Source of the DNA: Mixophyes australis
Taxonomy: Eukaryota > Chordata > Amphibia > Anura > Limnodynastidae
Assembly: GCA_036250195.1 (NCBI GenBank)
Contig: JAVHZZ010000003.1
Coordinates: 88,271,418 to 88,335,417 of the forward strand
Length of the DNA: 64,000 nt
Direction: 5' to 3'
Shown: positions 52,622 to 63,170 of the stretch, one piece after another
Layout of the letters: each line of letters opens with the position of its first letter
Numbering within the stretch: position 1 is the stretch's first letter
Translations under genes and position numbers: made by a program
The notes under the pieces: model-generated
What the model was told of the DNA's origin: nothing
Database searches by the model: none
What the model saw: the letters and a program-made list of their open reading frames with translations, nothing else

Positions 52622-53476
52622 CTAGGCATGCTCTTTTCCCAGCTTATTCGGGCAGGAACGGGAGAAGTGGCCTTTTGTGCCGCAATAGAGACATAGGCCC
52701 TGTGATCTTCTCTTGTCTCTTTCCTCAGGGGAGAGACGATACGCCCCCAATTGCATGGGTTCCTCACCATCCGTGGGAACAGGAATGAAGCCGGATAGAG
52801 GTGATGATGTCTCCTTTTCGATTTTCCGCTCTTTAAATCTCCTGTCGATTTTAATGGAGAGGTGCATCAGATCCTCCAGAGAGGTAGGAGATGGGTACTG
52901 CACCAAAGAGTCTTTGACCTGTTCCGACAGGCCAAGACGGAACTGACTCCGCAAGGCAGGATCATTCCATCCACTATCAGGTGACCATCTACGGAATTCA
53001 GCGCAGTATTCCTCTGCCGAGCGCCGGCCTTGTTTCAAGGCCCGTAGATGAGTTTCAGCGGAGGCAGTACGGTCCGGGTCGTCATATAGTAGACCTAACG
53101 CCTCGAAGAAAGCGTCTACTGACTGCATGGCAGGACTGGTCTGCGGCAAGGAAAACGCCCAGGACTGGGGGTCACCCTGTAGAAGGGAAATGATAATCCC
53201 GACTCTTTGCTGCTCTGACCCGGAGGAGCGGGGTCTCAATCGGAAATAGAGCTTGCAGCTCTCCCTGAAATTCCGAAACAGGGACCTATTTCCAGAGAAG
53301 CGATCCGGCAAGTTCATCTTAGGTTCACAGACGGAACTTGGAGTGGGTTGTGACACTTTTGCGGCTTCTTCTTGAACAGACAGACGCTCAGCCAATCCCT
53401 GGATCATCTGATATAAGGACTCAACATGGGCTGCTAGGGCTTGTGCCGGAGACGGTGAGGATCCACTTGCATCCAT
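52622..53476 (-). CDS. gag: Gag of the family-2 chromovirus
   Basis: It is 284 residues, starting at ATG 53476, 34 bases after the 5' LTR. A short coiled region (residues 10-45) is followed by a Ty3-type capsid (for example PDRFSGNRSLFRNFRESCKL and LLQGDPQSWAFSLP), a basic linker and a CX2CX4HX4C zinc knuckle (C262, C265, H270, C275). It ends soon after the slippery site. No break is visible. Confidence 0.95.
   Translation of the reverse strand: MDASGSSPSPAQALAAHVESLYQMIQGLAERLSVQEEAAKVSQPTPSSVCEPKMNLPDRFSGNRSLFRNFRESCKLYFRLRPRSSGSEQQRVGIIISLLQGDPQSWAFSLPQTSPAMQSVDAFFEALGLLYDDPDRTASAETHLRALKQGRRSAEEYCAEFRRWSPDSGWNDPALRSQFRLGLSEQVKDSLVQYPSPTSLEDLMHLSIKIDRRFKERKIEKETSSPLSGFIPVPTDGEEPMQLGAYRLSPEERDKRRSQGLCLYCGTKGHFSRSCPNKLGKEHA
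52634..52640 (-). promoter_or_regulatory. -1 frameshift heptamer of family 2
   Basis: On the minus strand it reads G GGA AAA in the gag zero frame, four codons before the gag stop. Pol is in the -1 frame and open from here on. A weaker downstream pseudoknot is possible (CCTAGG pairing with a second CCTAGG, GGGGA with TCCCC). Confidence 0.7.
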
Positions 53477-53499
53477 TCCAACCTCGTCTCCGTGAGTGG

Positions 53500-53509
53500 G
53501 CCGGTTATA
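53500..53509 (-). promoter_or_regulatory. self-primer binding site of family 2
   Basis: On the minus strand TATAACCGGC lies one base inside the 5' LTR end. It is exactly complementary to the LTR sequence GCCGGTTATA at 53904-53895. There is no TGG tRNA site. Confidence 0.75.
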
Positions 53510-53894
53510 ATGTTAGGAACCCCTCCAGCCGGCACAACACAACCCGGAATCTACTCTGCCAGTCAGGTGTTCACTGGAGCCCCTGATGGTGGGGACAGAC
53601 TGGGCCGCAGACTGACAGAGGGTCGTGAAGTGCGTACCAGCTGGGGAGAACCCAGGCAAGAGGAGTCAGGTCCACGCAGAGGTCAAGGGCCGGCAGCAGA
53701 CAAGAGTATTGATGAACAAGCTGAGGTCAGGGGTCACAGGCAAATAGCAGAACGGGTAAACAGGCCAGAGATCAGGGTCACAGGAAACACGAGCAAGGTC
53801 CAAATCAAAGCCAAGGGTCATACACGGGGAGTCAAATAGCGATATCAGGATACAGGACAGGAACTAGCAGGTTAGCAGACTGGAACACAGGAGC

Positions 53895-53935
53895 TATAAC
53901 CGGCAATGAGGCAGCAGACCTCATTGCCTTAAATA
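53895..53935 (-). promoter_or_regulatory. core promoter and self-primer sequence of family 2
   Basis: The minus-strand TATTTAA (53935-53929) is 31 bases before GCCGGTTATA (53904-53895). Between them is a perfect 10-bp inverted repeat (GGCAATGAGG 53902-53911 and CCTCATTGCC 53919-53928). The start site is inferred from spacing. Confidence 0.65.
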
Positions 53936-54086
53936 CCAGTGGCCACCAATCAGAGCCTAGCTCTGATTTAGACACAGCCCCCAGCATAATTAATAGGCTG
54001 CATTAATTAGCCCACAGGCTAGAACATGGTGAGCGCTGCGCCCGGCTTCCTCTCATTGCCGGGACGCAGCGCTGAAGCGTCTTCCC

Positions 54087-54144
54087 GTTGCCCCGGCAAC
54101 GGCCGGGTCAGGGCCGGAAGTGACGTCCCGGTCGCCATAGCGAC
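54087..54144. promoter_or_regulatory. RFX X-box-like and ETS/CRE-like sites in family-2 U3
   Basis: GTTGCCCCGGCAAC (54087-54100) is a perfect X-box-type inverted repeat. GGAAGTGACGTC (54116-54127) combines an ETS core with a CRE. GTCGCCATAGCGAC (54131-54144) is a second X-box-like palindrome. The same block is in the other LTR (49201-49258). Binding is inferred from motif only. Confidence 0.55.
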
Positions 54145-54205
54145 GGCCGGGACGCAGGTGAGTGAGTCGCGGCGGCTGGGCACCGCCGCGGCTCGTAACA
54201 GTGGG

Positions 54206-55690
54206 TACATTTTGTGGCAAGTGGGAGTCTAAGGGCATGTGGGACTATTTTGGAGCATGCAGGAGGTCTGATATAGCTGTGTTGGATTTTTGGAGCAAGT
54301 GAGGGACATGTGGGGGAATTTTGGCATGAGTTATGTGCCAATGTTAAGGTCACTTGTGGGCTGTTTTTTCATTCTTGAAATTAAGGGATTAAGGGTAATG
54401 TGTAGCCCTTTTAAAGGCTGGATGAATCTATTATATATTGTGTGGTCTGTGTTATGTACTGTCAGCTTTCCACATTTTATGTACATATACATTTTCCAAA
54501 CAGGCCCCAAAATTCCAGGATCCATTCAAGAAACCAGCAATAGGTTATGAAAGCTGCAATAAGGAGAGAACACAGTTCACCAACAGCCACATCCTTTAGC
54601 CCTTCTAATTTTGTTTACTAACCTATCTTGCTCTCTCTCTTTTAAATTTTTTCTTCCCCTCTCTCTTGCGGTCATCTATCTCTCACCTCAATGTCCTGTC
54701 CATACCCCTGCTGTGTTTCTACCTTTCTCCCTTATGCCTGCCTACTTCATTCCTCCTCATCTTCTCCAATCATACCCTCTTTCACCTAACATTTAGAACA
54801 GTGAGAATCAGCTTAAGGCACTAAGAGAAGAGCCCATGCTCACTTAGCATGCTTCAGTGGCGAGGGGTGGCAGGGTTGCCGTAGCATGCGCTTGCTCCAG
54901 ATGCCATGGCTCCACGTTACATTTCTGCTTGTACAGATCATCATTGCACCAATAGTTCACCATATGCTGCCATAATGAGATTGTGGCTTTTTAGCACTGT
55001 ATGAGCCTCTGCCATCAGATTATTTTTTTAGGCATTCATTTTTTACTAAAAGTGAATTAATGTGTATGTAATAAATACTTTGCAGCAGCGCATATATGGT
55101 GATAAAATTATACTTTGTATCTTATTTTATTCTGATTTACATAATAACACAAGAAGCAATTTATACTTAGGATCTGTAAACTATACATAATGTAAACATG
55201 GTAAAAACTATTCATTTCCACATTTAGATGGGGTCTATTTTGATCTTGGTTTTAAAAACCTTAAGCGATTATTTCATAACAAAAAAAACATTTTAGAATT
55301 TTTAATGTATGAAAAATAGATGTCCCATCTCAGGTAATCCTAGCAATAATTTTTTAAGCAGCAGGATACAGGACTATCAGACTGAGTAGATAATGATATC
55401 AGCTGTTTTCTTCCAAAACAACAGGTGTTTTGGCATGAAAAAGTATATCATCATACTGAGATGATGACATCAGTTCATACTTCAGTTTAATTATAAACTA
55501 CCTCTATTAATCCTCAGTTAATTAAACCTTTGTGTATTATACAAGGTGAAATACAAACATAAAAAATGAAATTATGTACAAAGAATAACAGAACTTACAA
55601 TAGATATCTAGATTTGATGTAGCCTTGCATTGATTTTGGCTGTTATCTTACACAATATATTTAACTTTTACTATCATTTAGATTATTTTA
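54206..55690. other. no gene; weak GCATGTGGG-type repeats at the left
   Basis: 54206-54350 continues the diverged GGCATGTGGG/GGAGGTCTGAT repeat seen at 48530-48620, the original target. The rest is AT-rich with no recognised feature. Confidence 0.5.
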
Positions 55691-55915
55691 TTAAAATACT
55701 TTTTTTATGCTCAAACAGTTGTTTAAAATGTACTCAGCAATACAAAGTCCTCCTTGTTCAGCTGTAAGACGTGGGAATGGCAAGTGAGGCTTTGTCAGAT
55801 AACCGTATCTTTTATCATCAAGCACAACCTTCTGGAGAGATGATTCTCCAACAACAGGGGATGGTATCACATTCTGATGACCTAGAGAAGCATTTTGTAG
55901 CTTGATCAATGGCAT
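55691..55915 (-). CDS. unidentified short open frame, weak candidate exon
   Basis: 74 residues with a protein-like composition (for example VVLDDKRYGYLTKPHLPFPR and AEQGGLCIAEYI) and no match to the repeats here. I do not recognise it. Against it: no strong splice acceptor is seen, and an AATAAA overlaps the stop codon. It could be a terminal exon, a decayed exon or chance. Confidence 0.25.
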   Translation of the reverse strand: MPLIKLQNASLGHQNVIPSPVVGESSLQKVVLDDKRYGYLTKPHLPFPRLTAEQGGLCIAEYILNNCLSIKKVF

Positions 55916-56637
55916 CGTCTTATCTTTTCATGAAACTGGTATTAATCATTATGTTATGATCTGTGGCAGCTTATTATATACAATAAATAATGTAAAAGAA
56001 TGAAGACTGGTTCATCAAATGAAAATGTTTTCAGAGATTTATATTTATTATTATTATTATTATTATTATTAATATTATTCACTGTCTAACATTTGGACAC
56101 TGTATATTATCGAGATTTTTTGTGATCACCCAATTTCATTATAGGCTTATTTGCCTTTTCATAATTTCTAATTATGTTAAACAAATAGCAAGACTTTTTT
56201 TTATTGTGCTTATTCAGACATAGACCCCAGGTGGTTCTTGTATTTGGTGTAACACAAAAGAAAAGCGTAGTAATGAATTTCAGAAGAAACACCTAGTTTT
56301 GGTGTGCAATAGTACTGTTTAGTATGGTGCTAAAGCAGTTTGGTTGGATAGCTTTTCTTGCTTGCTATGAAAACTGAATTATAGCTTATCCTGTGAGCTC
56401 ACCAGGCAGATCTCTTAGAAAAAAAATTATTCAGTAGGTATATTTGGCTTTTATATGCAGTATTTTGGTATACCACCAGAAAACTATACTAAACACAAAT
56501 ACACCTGCCACAGTATACTTACTATTAAAAGCCCAAACAAGCATAATTGTACTTCGTTTATATGTGAATAACTTACATACCTCCATACATAATTAACTTT
56601 TACAAGGGAATATAATTATAAATATGGTTTAATGCTA
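55916..56637. other. no gene; (ATT)n microsatellite at about 56044-56079
   Basis: AT-rich with a short imperfect ATT repeat; no gene signal. Confidence 0.6.
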
Positions 56638-56958
56638 GGGCCTGATTCATTAAGAAATGTAAAGCAAAAAAAATGAGTAACTTTGAACCTTGGCAAAACC
56701 ATGTTGCAATGCAAGGGATGCAAATGAGTTTATTTATTTTGCACATAAGGAAAATGCTGGCTGTTTATCGATGTAGCACACAAATTCTTGATAGCTTTAT
56801 TTTTACACTGACATTTAAAGTTAATCTAGGACATGCTCTACCCCAATTATAAATCTGCCCTCACATTTTAAATGTTCCTCCCCTTCAATATAGCATAGTT
56901 TTGCCAGGTTTCAAAATTACTCATTTTTTTGCTTTCCTTTCCTTAATGAATCAGGCCC
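56638..56958. mobile_element. MITE, copy 2 of the GGGCCTGA family
   Basis: 321 bp with termini GGGCCTGATTCATTAAG and the same read in reverse complement at the right end. It is homologous to 12626-12944 along its length. The flanks are CTA and TTA, perhaps a mutated 3-bp duplication. Confidence 0.85.
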
Positions 56959-58265
56959 TTAGTGTTTTTTTAAATAAATTATATGCTGATTGATACTTAT
57001 TTCCTATACACCTTATTTATCTATATTTACATTTAATAAGTGCATGAGCTGCCATATTAAATGCTTTTCTATGATAAAATCAAATATGGTACAAAACTAC
57101 AATGGAGCAGAACCATTGAATGGTCAAATTGTTAGGAACAGTTTAGAATTCAGAATTAACTTTTAATTTTGCTTCTCTAATCAAGATCTAAAATATTTCA
57201 TTTATTTATGTGTAATTGCTGCAATATTATTCCCATTAGAAATGCATATGGAAGTACTACAAACACAATCAAATAGTTAAAAAAAAAAGAACCAGGTGTT
57301 TTTTTCCAATGTCAGGGGCAAGTGCAAACTGTTTATTATTACATTTATATTATTTACAGATTATTAGTAGGAGAAACAGTGAATGACCTAACTTACCTTT
57401 TCTAGATGCTGCAGCTAAAATGGCACATGTTTAGCAGGGGAAGGAAGGAGCTAAAAGCATAACGTTGACAGTCAGATGCAATGCTTTCCATTTAAAAATG
57501 TTCCAAGTCACTTTTCCATTAATAATGTTCGGACAACCCCCCCCCTCATTTAAATGTCCATGTGCCTAAGTTTCATATAAATACATATTTGGAAAACTGT
57601 TATTGCACAGCTGTTCTTTGCCACCTACTAATACCATCTTTTAAAATTAAATGTTAATTTTATTGTGTACAATTATGAAATTGTGTAAATTGGAAGTTCT
57701 TTCTTAAATAACAATTGTATACTTAATTTGCACTCAACAGTAACTAGATAAACATGTCATTTACTTAAACTTGAACCCCATATGATGCAGCTGACCCAAA
57801 ATTATAGTATAATTTACTGAGGTAACAGCCAGTTGTGTGTGAATCTTTAGTTGCTGCTCCTTTAAACCCACAAACAGTTTAATTTTTATTCTATGTCTTG
57901 CTTTTAGCCTAAATATGTTCACCTACCATATATATGAAAGAACGCATATGGTACATAAAAGGAACATATGAAAGGGCTTGCTAACATCTTGGGTCTTTGG
58001 GGAAAAAAGTTTATGGAGCAGGGTATAGGTAAATAAATAGAAGTTAAATAACAACATTACAAAGGAGAAATCGTGAAAACTGAAAAGGACCACGATGACA
58101 CAAAAAAGTATAATGAATAAATAAAAATGTAGAATTAAATATAATAATCTATAAATTAAATGAGGAACAATGAATATTATACAAAGAAAAAAATACATAA
58201 ATATTTGCCAAAAAGATTAATTACTAAAAATCTTACATCTCAAATCTATTTTAAAGGCTCAGTAA

Positions 58266-58267
<2 letters not shown>
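56959..58267. other. no gene seen
   Basis: AT-rich sequence without recognisable coding, RNA or transposon signals. Confidence 0.5.

Positions 58268-58320
<53 letters not shown>
58268..58320. repeat. (TA)n microsatellite
   Basis: About 26 TA units directly before the Helitron-like element. Confidence 0.97.
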
Positions 58321-58325
<5 letters not shown>

Positions 58326-58336
58326 GTGTATATATA

Positions 58337-58730
58337 TCTACTATATAAATGCCTAGTGGCATGTGTGAAAAAAAAAAACAACAAGCTGCAGCGCCACCTG
58401 CTGGGCAGAGTTATACACTGACCTATATATTTCTTGAAGGAGAAGTGACAGTTGGGAGTGGTTGGTGGTTGCCGGGGGTGACAGTGGGGAGTTTTTAACA
58501 CCTTAAGTAGCTTGATGAAGGATGTGGCGATGAAGATGAAGGATGAGGTGATGGAGAAAAATGATGAGGTGGTGACATGTGGACAAAACTACGTTAAAAT
58601 TGCGTCGGGAAGTAACGCTCTTCCCCTGAGGAGGCCTGGGCTAGGCCCAAATGCATGACAAGAACCTTTTTAACACCTTAAGTAGCTTGATTTGACTAGA
58701 ATGCATGAGTATCATGCACGGGTTAACTTG
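58337..58730 (+). mobile_element. short non-autonomous Helitron-like element
   Basis: It starts TCTACTATATAAATGCC after an A and ends before a T, the A/T target expected of Helitrons. Near the 3' end a 6-bp hairpin GCATGA-GTA-TCATGC (58703-58717) is followed by ACGGGTTAAC and CTTG, one change from the usual CTRR. A module TTTTTAACACCTTAAGTAGC occurs twice (58494 and 58666). No Rep/helicase is encoded. Confidence 0.65.
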
Positions 58731-58734
58731 TATG

Positions 58735-58738
<4 letters not shown>

Positions 58739-58768
<30 letters not shown>
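58739..58768. repeat. (TA)n microsatellite
   Basis: About 15 TA units just right of the Helitron-like element. The element probably inserted into a longer TA tract now on both sides. Confidence 0.95.
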
Positions 58769-58772
<4 letters not shown>

Positions 58773-59646
58773 CTAAAAAATAAAATATAAATAAAATACA
58801 TGAAAATGTAGAAGGATAATGAAATGAAGTTATTTAATAATGAAAAGATCATAAGGCTTTTCAACTGTCTAATGTGCATTACCAAGATGGGTATTGTGGA
58901 AACCTACATCATATTTCATCACCTGGCTCAGTGTAGGATGTCACCTTTCAATATTCGGAACCTATGGTGAGTTCCACTCTTGCTTCTCATTTTTTCTTGG
59001 CACTGGGGAGGATGTTTACAGAAATATGGCATTATATAACAACTTTTGAATAAATTAGTACACAGTATACAGGGTTCTGTAACATAACAGTATATCAAAG
59101 TATTGTATATATTTTTCAATGTAATTTTATATTTAGGAAAACATCAAAAATAACTTCTATCTATAACTAGACTAAAGTTTGCCCTTTTTATTAAAAATCA
59201 TGTCATACCTAACATGTTTATCAATCCATCTTGCGTAATGAAACTTTGCAGCAAATTACCCTTATTTTTCTATGTCTTGTAGAACGAATGACTAGATTTT
59301 AAGGCAGATGTTATCGGAGTTGTTCTCTGTTTTGGGAGGCAGATGTATGCTTGACAGTTACATATGACAAATACTTTCATCGACACATACATTTATAAAT
59401 TAATAAATTATGCAGTGGTCATTTAGGGTGCATGGCTCATGCAGGCATCACTTATGTCAATGAAAGTGTTTTGTCCAAAGTTGTGGTATTAATAATTCAG
59501 GGTAGATAGCATTTAGTAAAAGACTAAACAAAAGCACTTTACGGTTTTACAAAATAACCTTGCAGACATTTTAAATATTTATTTAAGTATATAACAAAAT
59601 AATTCACTCTTTGTAATTGTTGAGTAAATAATGTTATTGTTTTATT

Positions 59647-59650
<4 letters not shown>
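58769..59650. other. no gene seen
   Basis: AT-rich, without recognisable features. Confidence 0.5.
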
Positions 59651-59703
<53 letters not shown>

Positions 59704-59769
59704 CATATCTATCTATATCTATCTATATATAAATAGCTAGATATATCTATATGTATCTATATCTATCTA

Positions 59770-59819
<50 letters not shown>

Positions 59820-59834
59820 TACACACACACACAC
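59651..59834. repeat. compound microsatellite (AT)n-(ATCT)n-(AT)n-(AC)n
   Basis: Two long AT tracts separated by ATCT-type units, ending in a short AC repeat. Confidence 0.97.
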
Positions 59835-60046
59835 CTTTTAGAATTTAAACATTAAGATTAGGTTCTATAAATGTATAAGCTGTAGATATTAATGTCTCAA
59901 TCTCAAAAGCAACCAATTCTGCCACAGCCTCTTAATTATATGAAAACAGTAAGTTGTCAGCCTTTTTGTTACTACAAATCTATGTTTTCAGTGCTTTGAC
60001 AAGGAAGAGTTTTATTTTCTGCTTGTAAAATTTTATATCATACGTT

Positions 60047-60204
60047 TTAGGTGGATTTAGTTGAAACATTTGGATGACCATATGGAACTCTCAAATGCAC
60101 CATGGGGTCCTTGGTTATAAGAAATCTGATCACTATGTCCCAAGTGACAGCTGGGATCTTTACACCATCCGAAAATATTTCGGCTTCTAATTTGTCATAA
60201 CTAC
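60047..60204 (-). CDS. unidentified open stretch, candidate terminal exon of a host gene
   Basis: On the minus strand, a pyrimidine-rich stretch ending CCACGGGAG (AG at 60206-60205) could be a splice acceptor. About 50 in-frame residues follow (for example YDKLEAEIFSDGVKIPAVTW and DPMVHLRVPYGHPN) to a TAA at 60049-60047. An AATAAA on the same strand lies about 31 bases later (60016-60011). The composition looks like conserved protein and nothing in the nearby repeats resembles it. I cannot name the family, and chance remains possible in AT-rich DNA. Confidence 0.35.
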
Positions 60205-60244
60205 CTCCCGTGGAAAGAAAATATGTTATGCAGTGTCTGTGCAT

Positions 60245-61204
60245 TGCTATTTACAAAAAATAAAACTAAAACTGGAATCACCGATTAGACAGTTGGCAAT
60301 ACATTTAATTTCCCTATTGCATAAAATAAATATTTGCAAATTTAAGTTTCTGTGCATCAAATTGTGGTGGTGGCAAAACTCAACCTAAATATATTAACTG
60401 AAATTCTAGTTTACTATTTTGATTTCCTTTAGCACCACAAAAAAATGACCGCATGTTCTATACCATAAAAATACCCAGAAGTGAGAGCCAAAATGGACAT
60501 TACGCTGAAATACTGTTTGATTTGTTATGATACATTCTATTGTATGCTGCATAACAAACAGGTATTGCAATATATGAGAGGTGCTTTATTCATATTATTA
60601 TTATTACAAGGCTATGCCAAGGGAGGATTTTATCATTTTTCATAGCGATTTGATTACTGTGCAGTGAAAGTTGCATGGCAGCTTCCACTCATTACCTGCC
60701 ACGGTTAATGCATGTAAGTACAGTGTGCAGATAAATATGGTACTCTGTGAAGAACCAATATCACTTGGCGCCCATATGTTTAATGAACATTTCTAAAGTG
60801 AAAATACACAGTAGTTATAAATAAGATATGTTTACAGAAGGAGATAGTAAGGTAATGTATTAAATGGAGAAAAATGGAGCCATAATGCGCAGATGCTGTT
60901 TTATTGCTATCAAAAGCCTAATCTTACACATCCAGCCATGTTAACAGCATCAAGCGGATGGTGACTGTGGGGGAAAACATTTTTATCCATAGATCGGGGC
61001 ATTCTTTATCAGATGTGGCGTAGAAAAAGATTTTGAGATCCTGCAGACTGTGCATTAGACGAATATTCCTGGTTTAGTAGGTGTCTGAAGAGTCCCTCTA
61101 ACTTTTGTAAAATTACCTTTTATTGAACTCTGAGGTAGAAATATCTTGATATTTATAAAAGAACTTTGGAGCATTCAAGTGTATTTTATATGCAAGCAAA
61201 AAAT
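60245..61204. other. no gene seen
   Basis: AT-rich sequence. I recognise neither exon-like nor transposon termini here. Confidence 0.5.
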
Positions 61205-61781
61205 GTAATTCAAACATTAAAGTATACAATGTGACGTATGAAATAAAATCTGTCCAAGTCCATATGAACACTTGACTCATGACTCACAGTTTTGTCTAAG
61301 AACACAGTCATTAATAAAGAATGGTACCAAAACATTCTCCAAGAGCAATTTCTCCCAACCATCCAAGAACAGTTTGGGGAAAACAATGCATTTTCCAGCA
61401 TGATGGAACACCTTGCCATAAGGCAAAAGTGATAACTAAGTGGCTCGGGGATCAAAACATTGGAATTTTGGGTCCATGTCTAGGAAAATCCCCAGACCTT
61501 AATCTCATTGAGAACTTGAGGTCAGTCCTCAAGAGGCGGGTGGACAATCAAAAACCCACAAATTCTGACAAACTCCAATTAGGCAAGAATGGGTGGCCAT
61601 CAGTCAGTATGTGGCCCAGAAGTTGATTGACAGAATGCCAATTGGCGAATTGCAGAGGTCTTCAAAAAGAAGGTTCAACACAGCAAATATTGACTCTTTG
61701 CATAAACTTCATGTAATTATCAATAAAAGCCTTTGACACTTATGAAATGCCTATAATTTTATTTCAATACACCATAGCGAC
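61205..61781 (+). pseudogene. Tc1/mariner-like transposase, C-terminal remnant
   Basis: 61320-61480 has the second catalytic Asp region (FQHDGTPCHKAKVITKW), and 61480-61540 has the SPDLNLIENL motif with the final acidic residue. The downstream KKRRVD-type tract and a frameshifted C-terminus follow to about 61700. The segment 61736-61780 looks like the start of the 3' terminal region and continues at 63171 after an intervening LTR. Frameshifts near 61390 and 61620 and missing N-terminal parts show it is dead. Confidence 0.85.
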
Positions 61782-63170
61782 TGTCACGGCTCTGAAAGAT
61801 TTTAGTAGATCCCTTGCCTCTACTATAGGGAACTTTGCCCAGGAGTGCGGAGTCTAACGGATAGGAGGTTTTCACCAGGGATCCCCGCACAGGAATATGG
61901 TCTCTGCTGCTCCTATTCCGCAGGTCACGGTCTCCCAGACTAGTAATAGTAGAGGATGGTGGAGGTAGAACACAATGATTTTCACAGGTTTAAAAGTTCA
62001 CAACTCATAAGCATCACTGATAATAATAACACAGGAGATGATAGTAGTGCTGCAAAGTAGTGTATTGACTGATGGTGCAACAGGAATGAGAGAATATATA
62101 TATATCGGCGGATATGAACAGACGGCAGTTGGTCAGATTGCAGAGACAAATCACATATGCTACTTCATAGTTAGTAACCCTTGGCAACAGCATGAGATGA
62201 ATAATACAACAGTTCAATGCAGAAGTGATGAATAAGAGCACTTGGATCCACTAGAGAAACACACAGCAGATGAATGTGAATCACTGGTACAGCTAAAGTC
62301 CAAACAGAGTAGTATATAGAACTTGGCTGATCCGAGAATAGAGATAATTCAACATAGCAGGTAGTTACTGGTATCGCAGTGATTCTTATCTAGCAGAGTA
62401 GTAAGCGTTAAACAACATCCAAGGACTTGGATGAACACAGATACATGCAGCAGAATGTTGCCTAGAAGTAGCAGCGAAGTGAGCAGTATCTGAACCGTGC
62501 GTGGAACTACAGGTAACAGGTATTCCAGTCTTAGATGCAAAGGTAAGTTCACTGTAGTATGAGGCAGCTGAACAGAGGCACGCAACTTGAGCTGAAGTAA
62601 TAGCCACAGACACAGCAAGCAGTTCACAATAACAGTCCAGCAAACGGGTTAACAGCAGAGTGAGGATAAACCGTGCCAGACGTGGAACTACAGTTGACAG
62701 GTAACTTGATAGTAGCTCTATCAGCGAGATGTAGCGATATAGCCAGCCAGATAGAGGTAAACTTGAGCCAACAGATTAGGCACAGGTGTAGCAAACAACT
62801 CACGATAGTAGTTCAGCGTGCAGATAAACAGCGGAGAGGAGTTTCAGCTGAGCCGACCAGGAATCAAAGCTGACTGTTAACTTCGGCAGCAAGTATAGCC
62901 CAGCGAGCAGGTAACAGACAAACGGAAGGTCAAGGTACACAGCCAGATCCCAATGCAGCGTAAGTAACACGAAGAACAGTCAATGAGTCCATAATCATGG
63001 GAGGTTAAAATAGTGCTCCATGAGCAATGAGATTCGGGAGGAGGTCCAGATCAAGGTAGCAAGGAACATCTGTGTGAAAGTAATGTCTCTGAAGCAGAAG
63101 CAAGCACAATCATGGTTCTTAAAGGGAAAGTCACAGCGCCGGCACCTAGCTATGGGACTGGCGTGTGACA
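61782..63170 (-). repeat. solo LTR (about 1.39 kb) inside the Tc1 remnant
   Basis: It begins TGTCACGGCTCTG and ends GGCGTGTGACA. The flanks gcgac (61777-61781) and gcgaa (63171-63175) agree in four of five bases. The Tc1 3' end resumes directly afterwards. There is no internal region or second LTR, so this is a recombined solo LTR. Diverged repeats inside (two modules at about 62480-62640 and 62680-62840) and the layout resemble the chromovirus LTRs; orientation is a guess. Confidence 0.7.

Larger units (their letters stand above)
48625..54200 (-). mobile_element. chromodomain Ty3/gypsy retrotransposon (family 2), full length
   Basis: It is 5576 bp with 690-bp LTRs at both ends and duplication gtggg (48620-48624 and 54201-54205). 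I saw no difference between the LTRs, so the insertion is very recent. Gag and Pol are both open, linked by a slippery G GGA AAA, and all catalytic motifs are present, so it may be complete. It is a separate family from the elements at 30718-47215: LTRs and primer site differ, and the proteins are clearly diverged though collinear. Confidence 0.97.
53511..54200 (-). repeat. 5' LTR of the family-2 element
   Basis: 690 bp, the same as the 3' LTR by eye. U3 is about 296 bp (54200-53905) and GC-rich with several transcription factor-like palindromes. The short open frames within it are not genes. Confidence 0.97.

Noticed and set aside
48625..54200. Endogenous retrovirus with envelope gene
   Set aside because: No frame follows pol, the gag and pol are of Ty3/gypsy chromovirus type, and pol ends inside the LTR.
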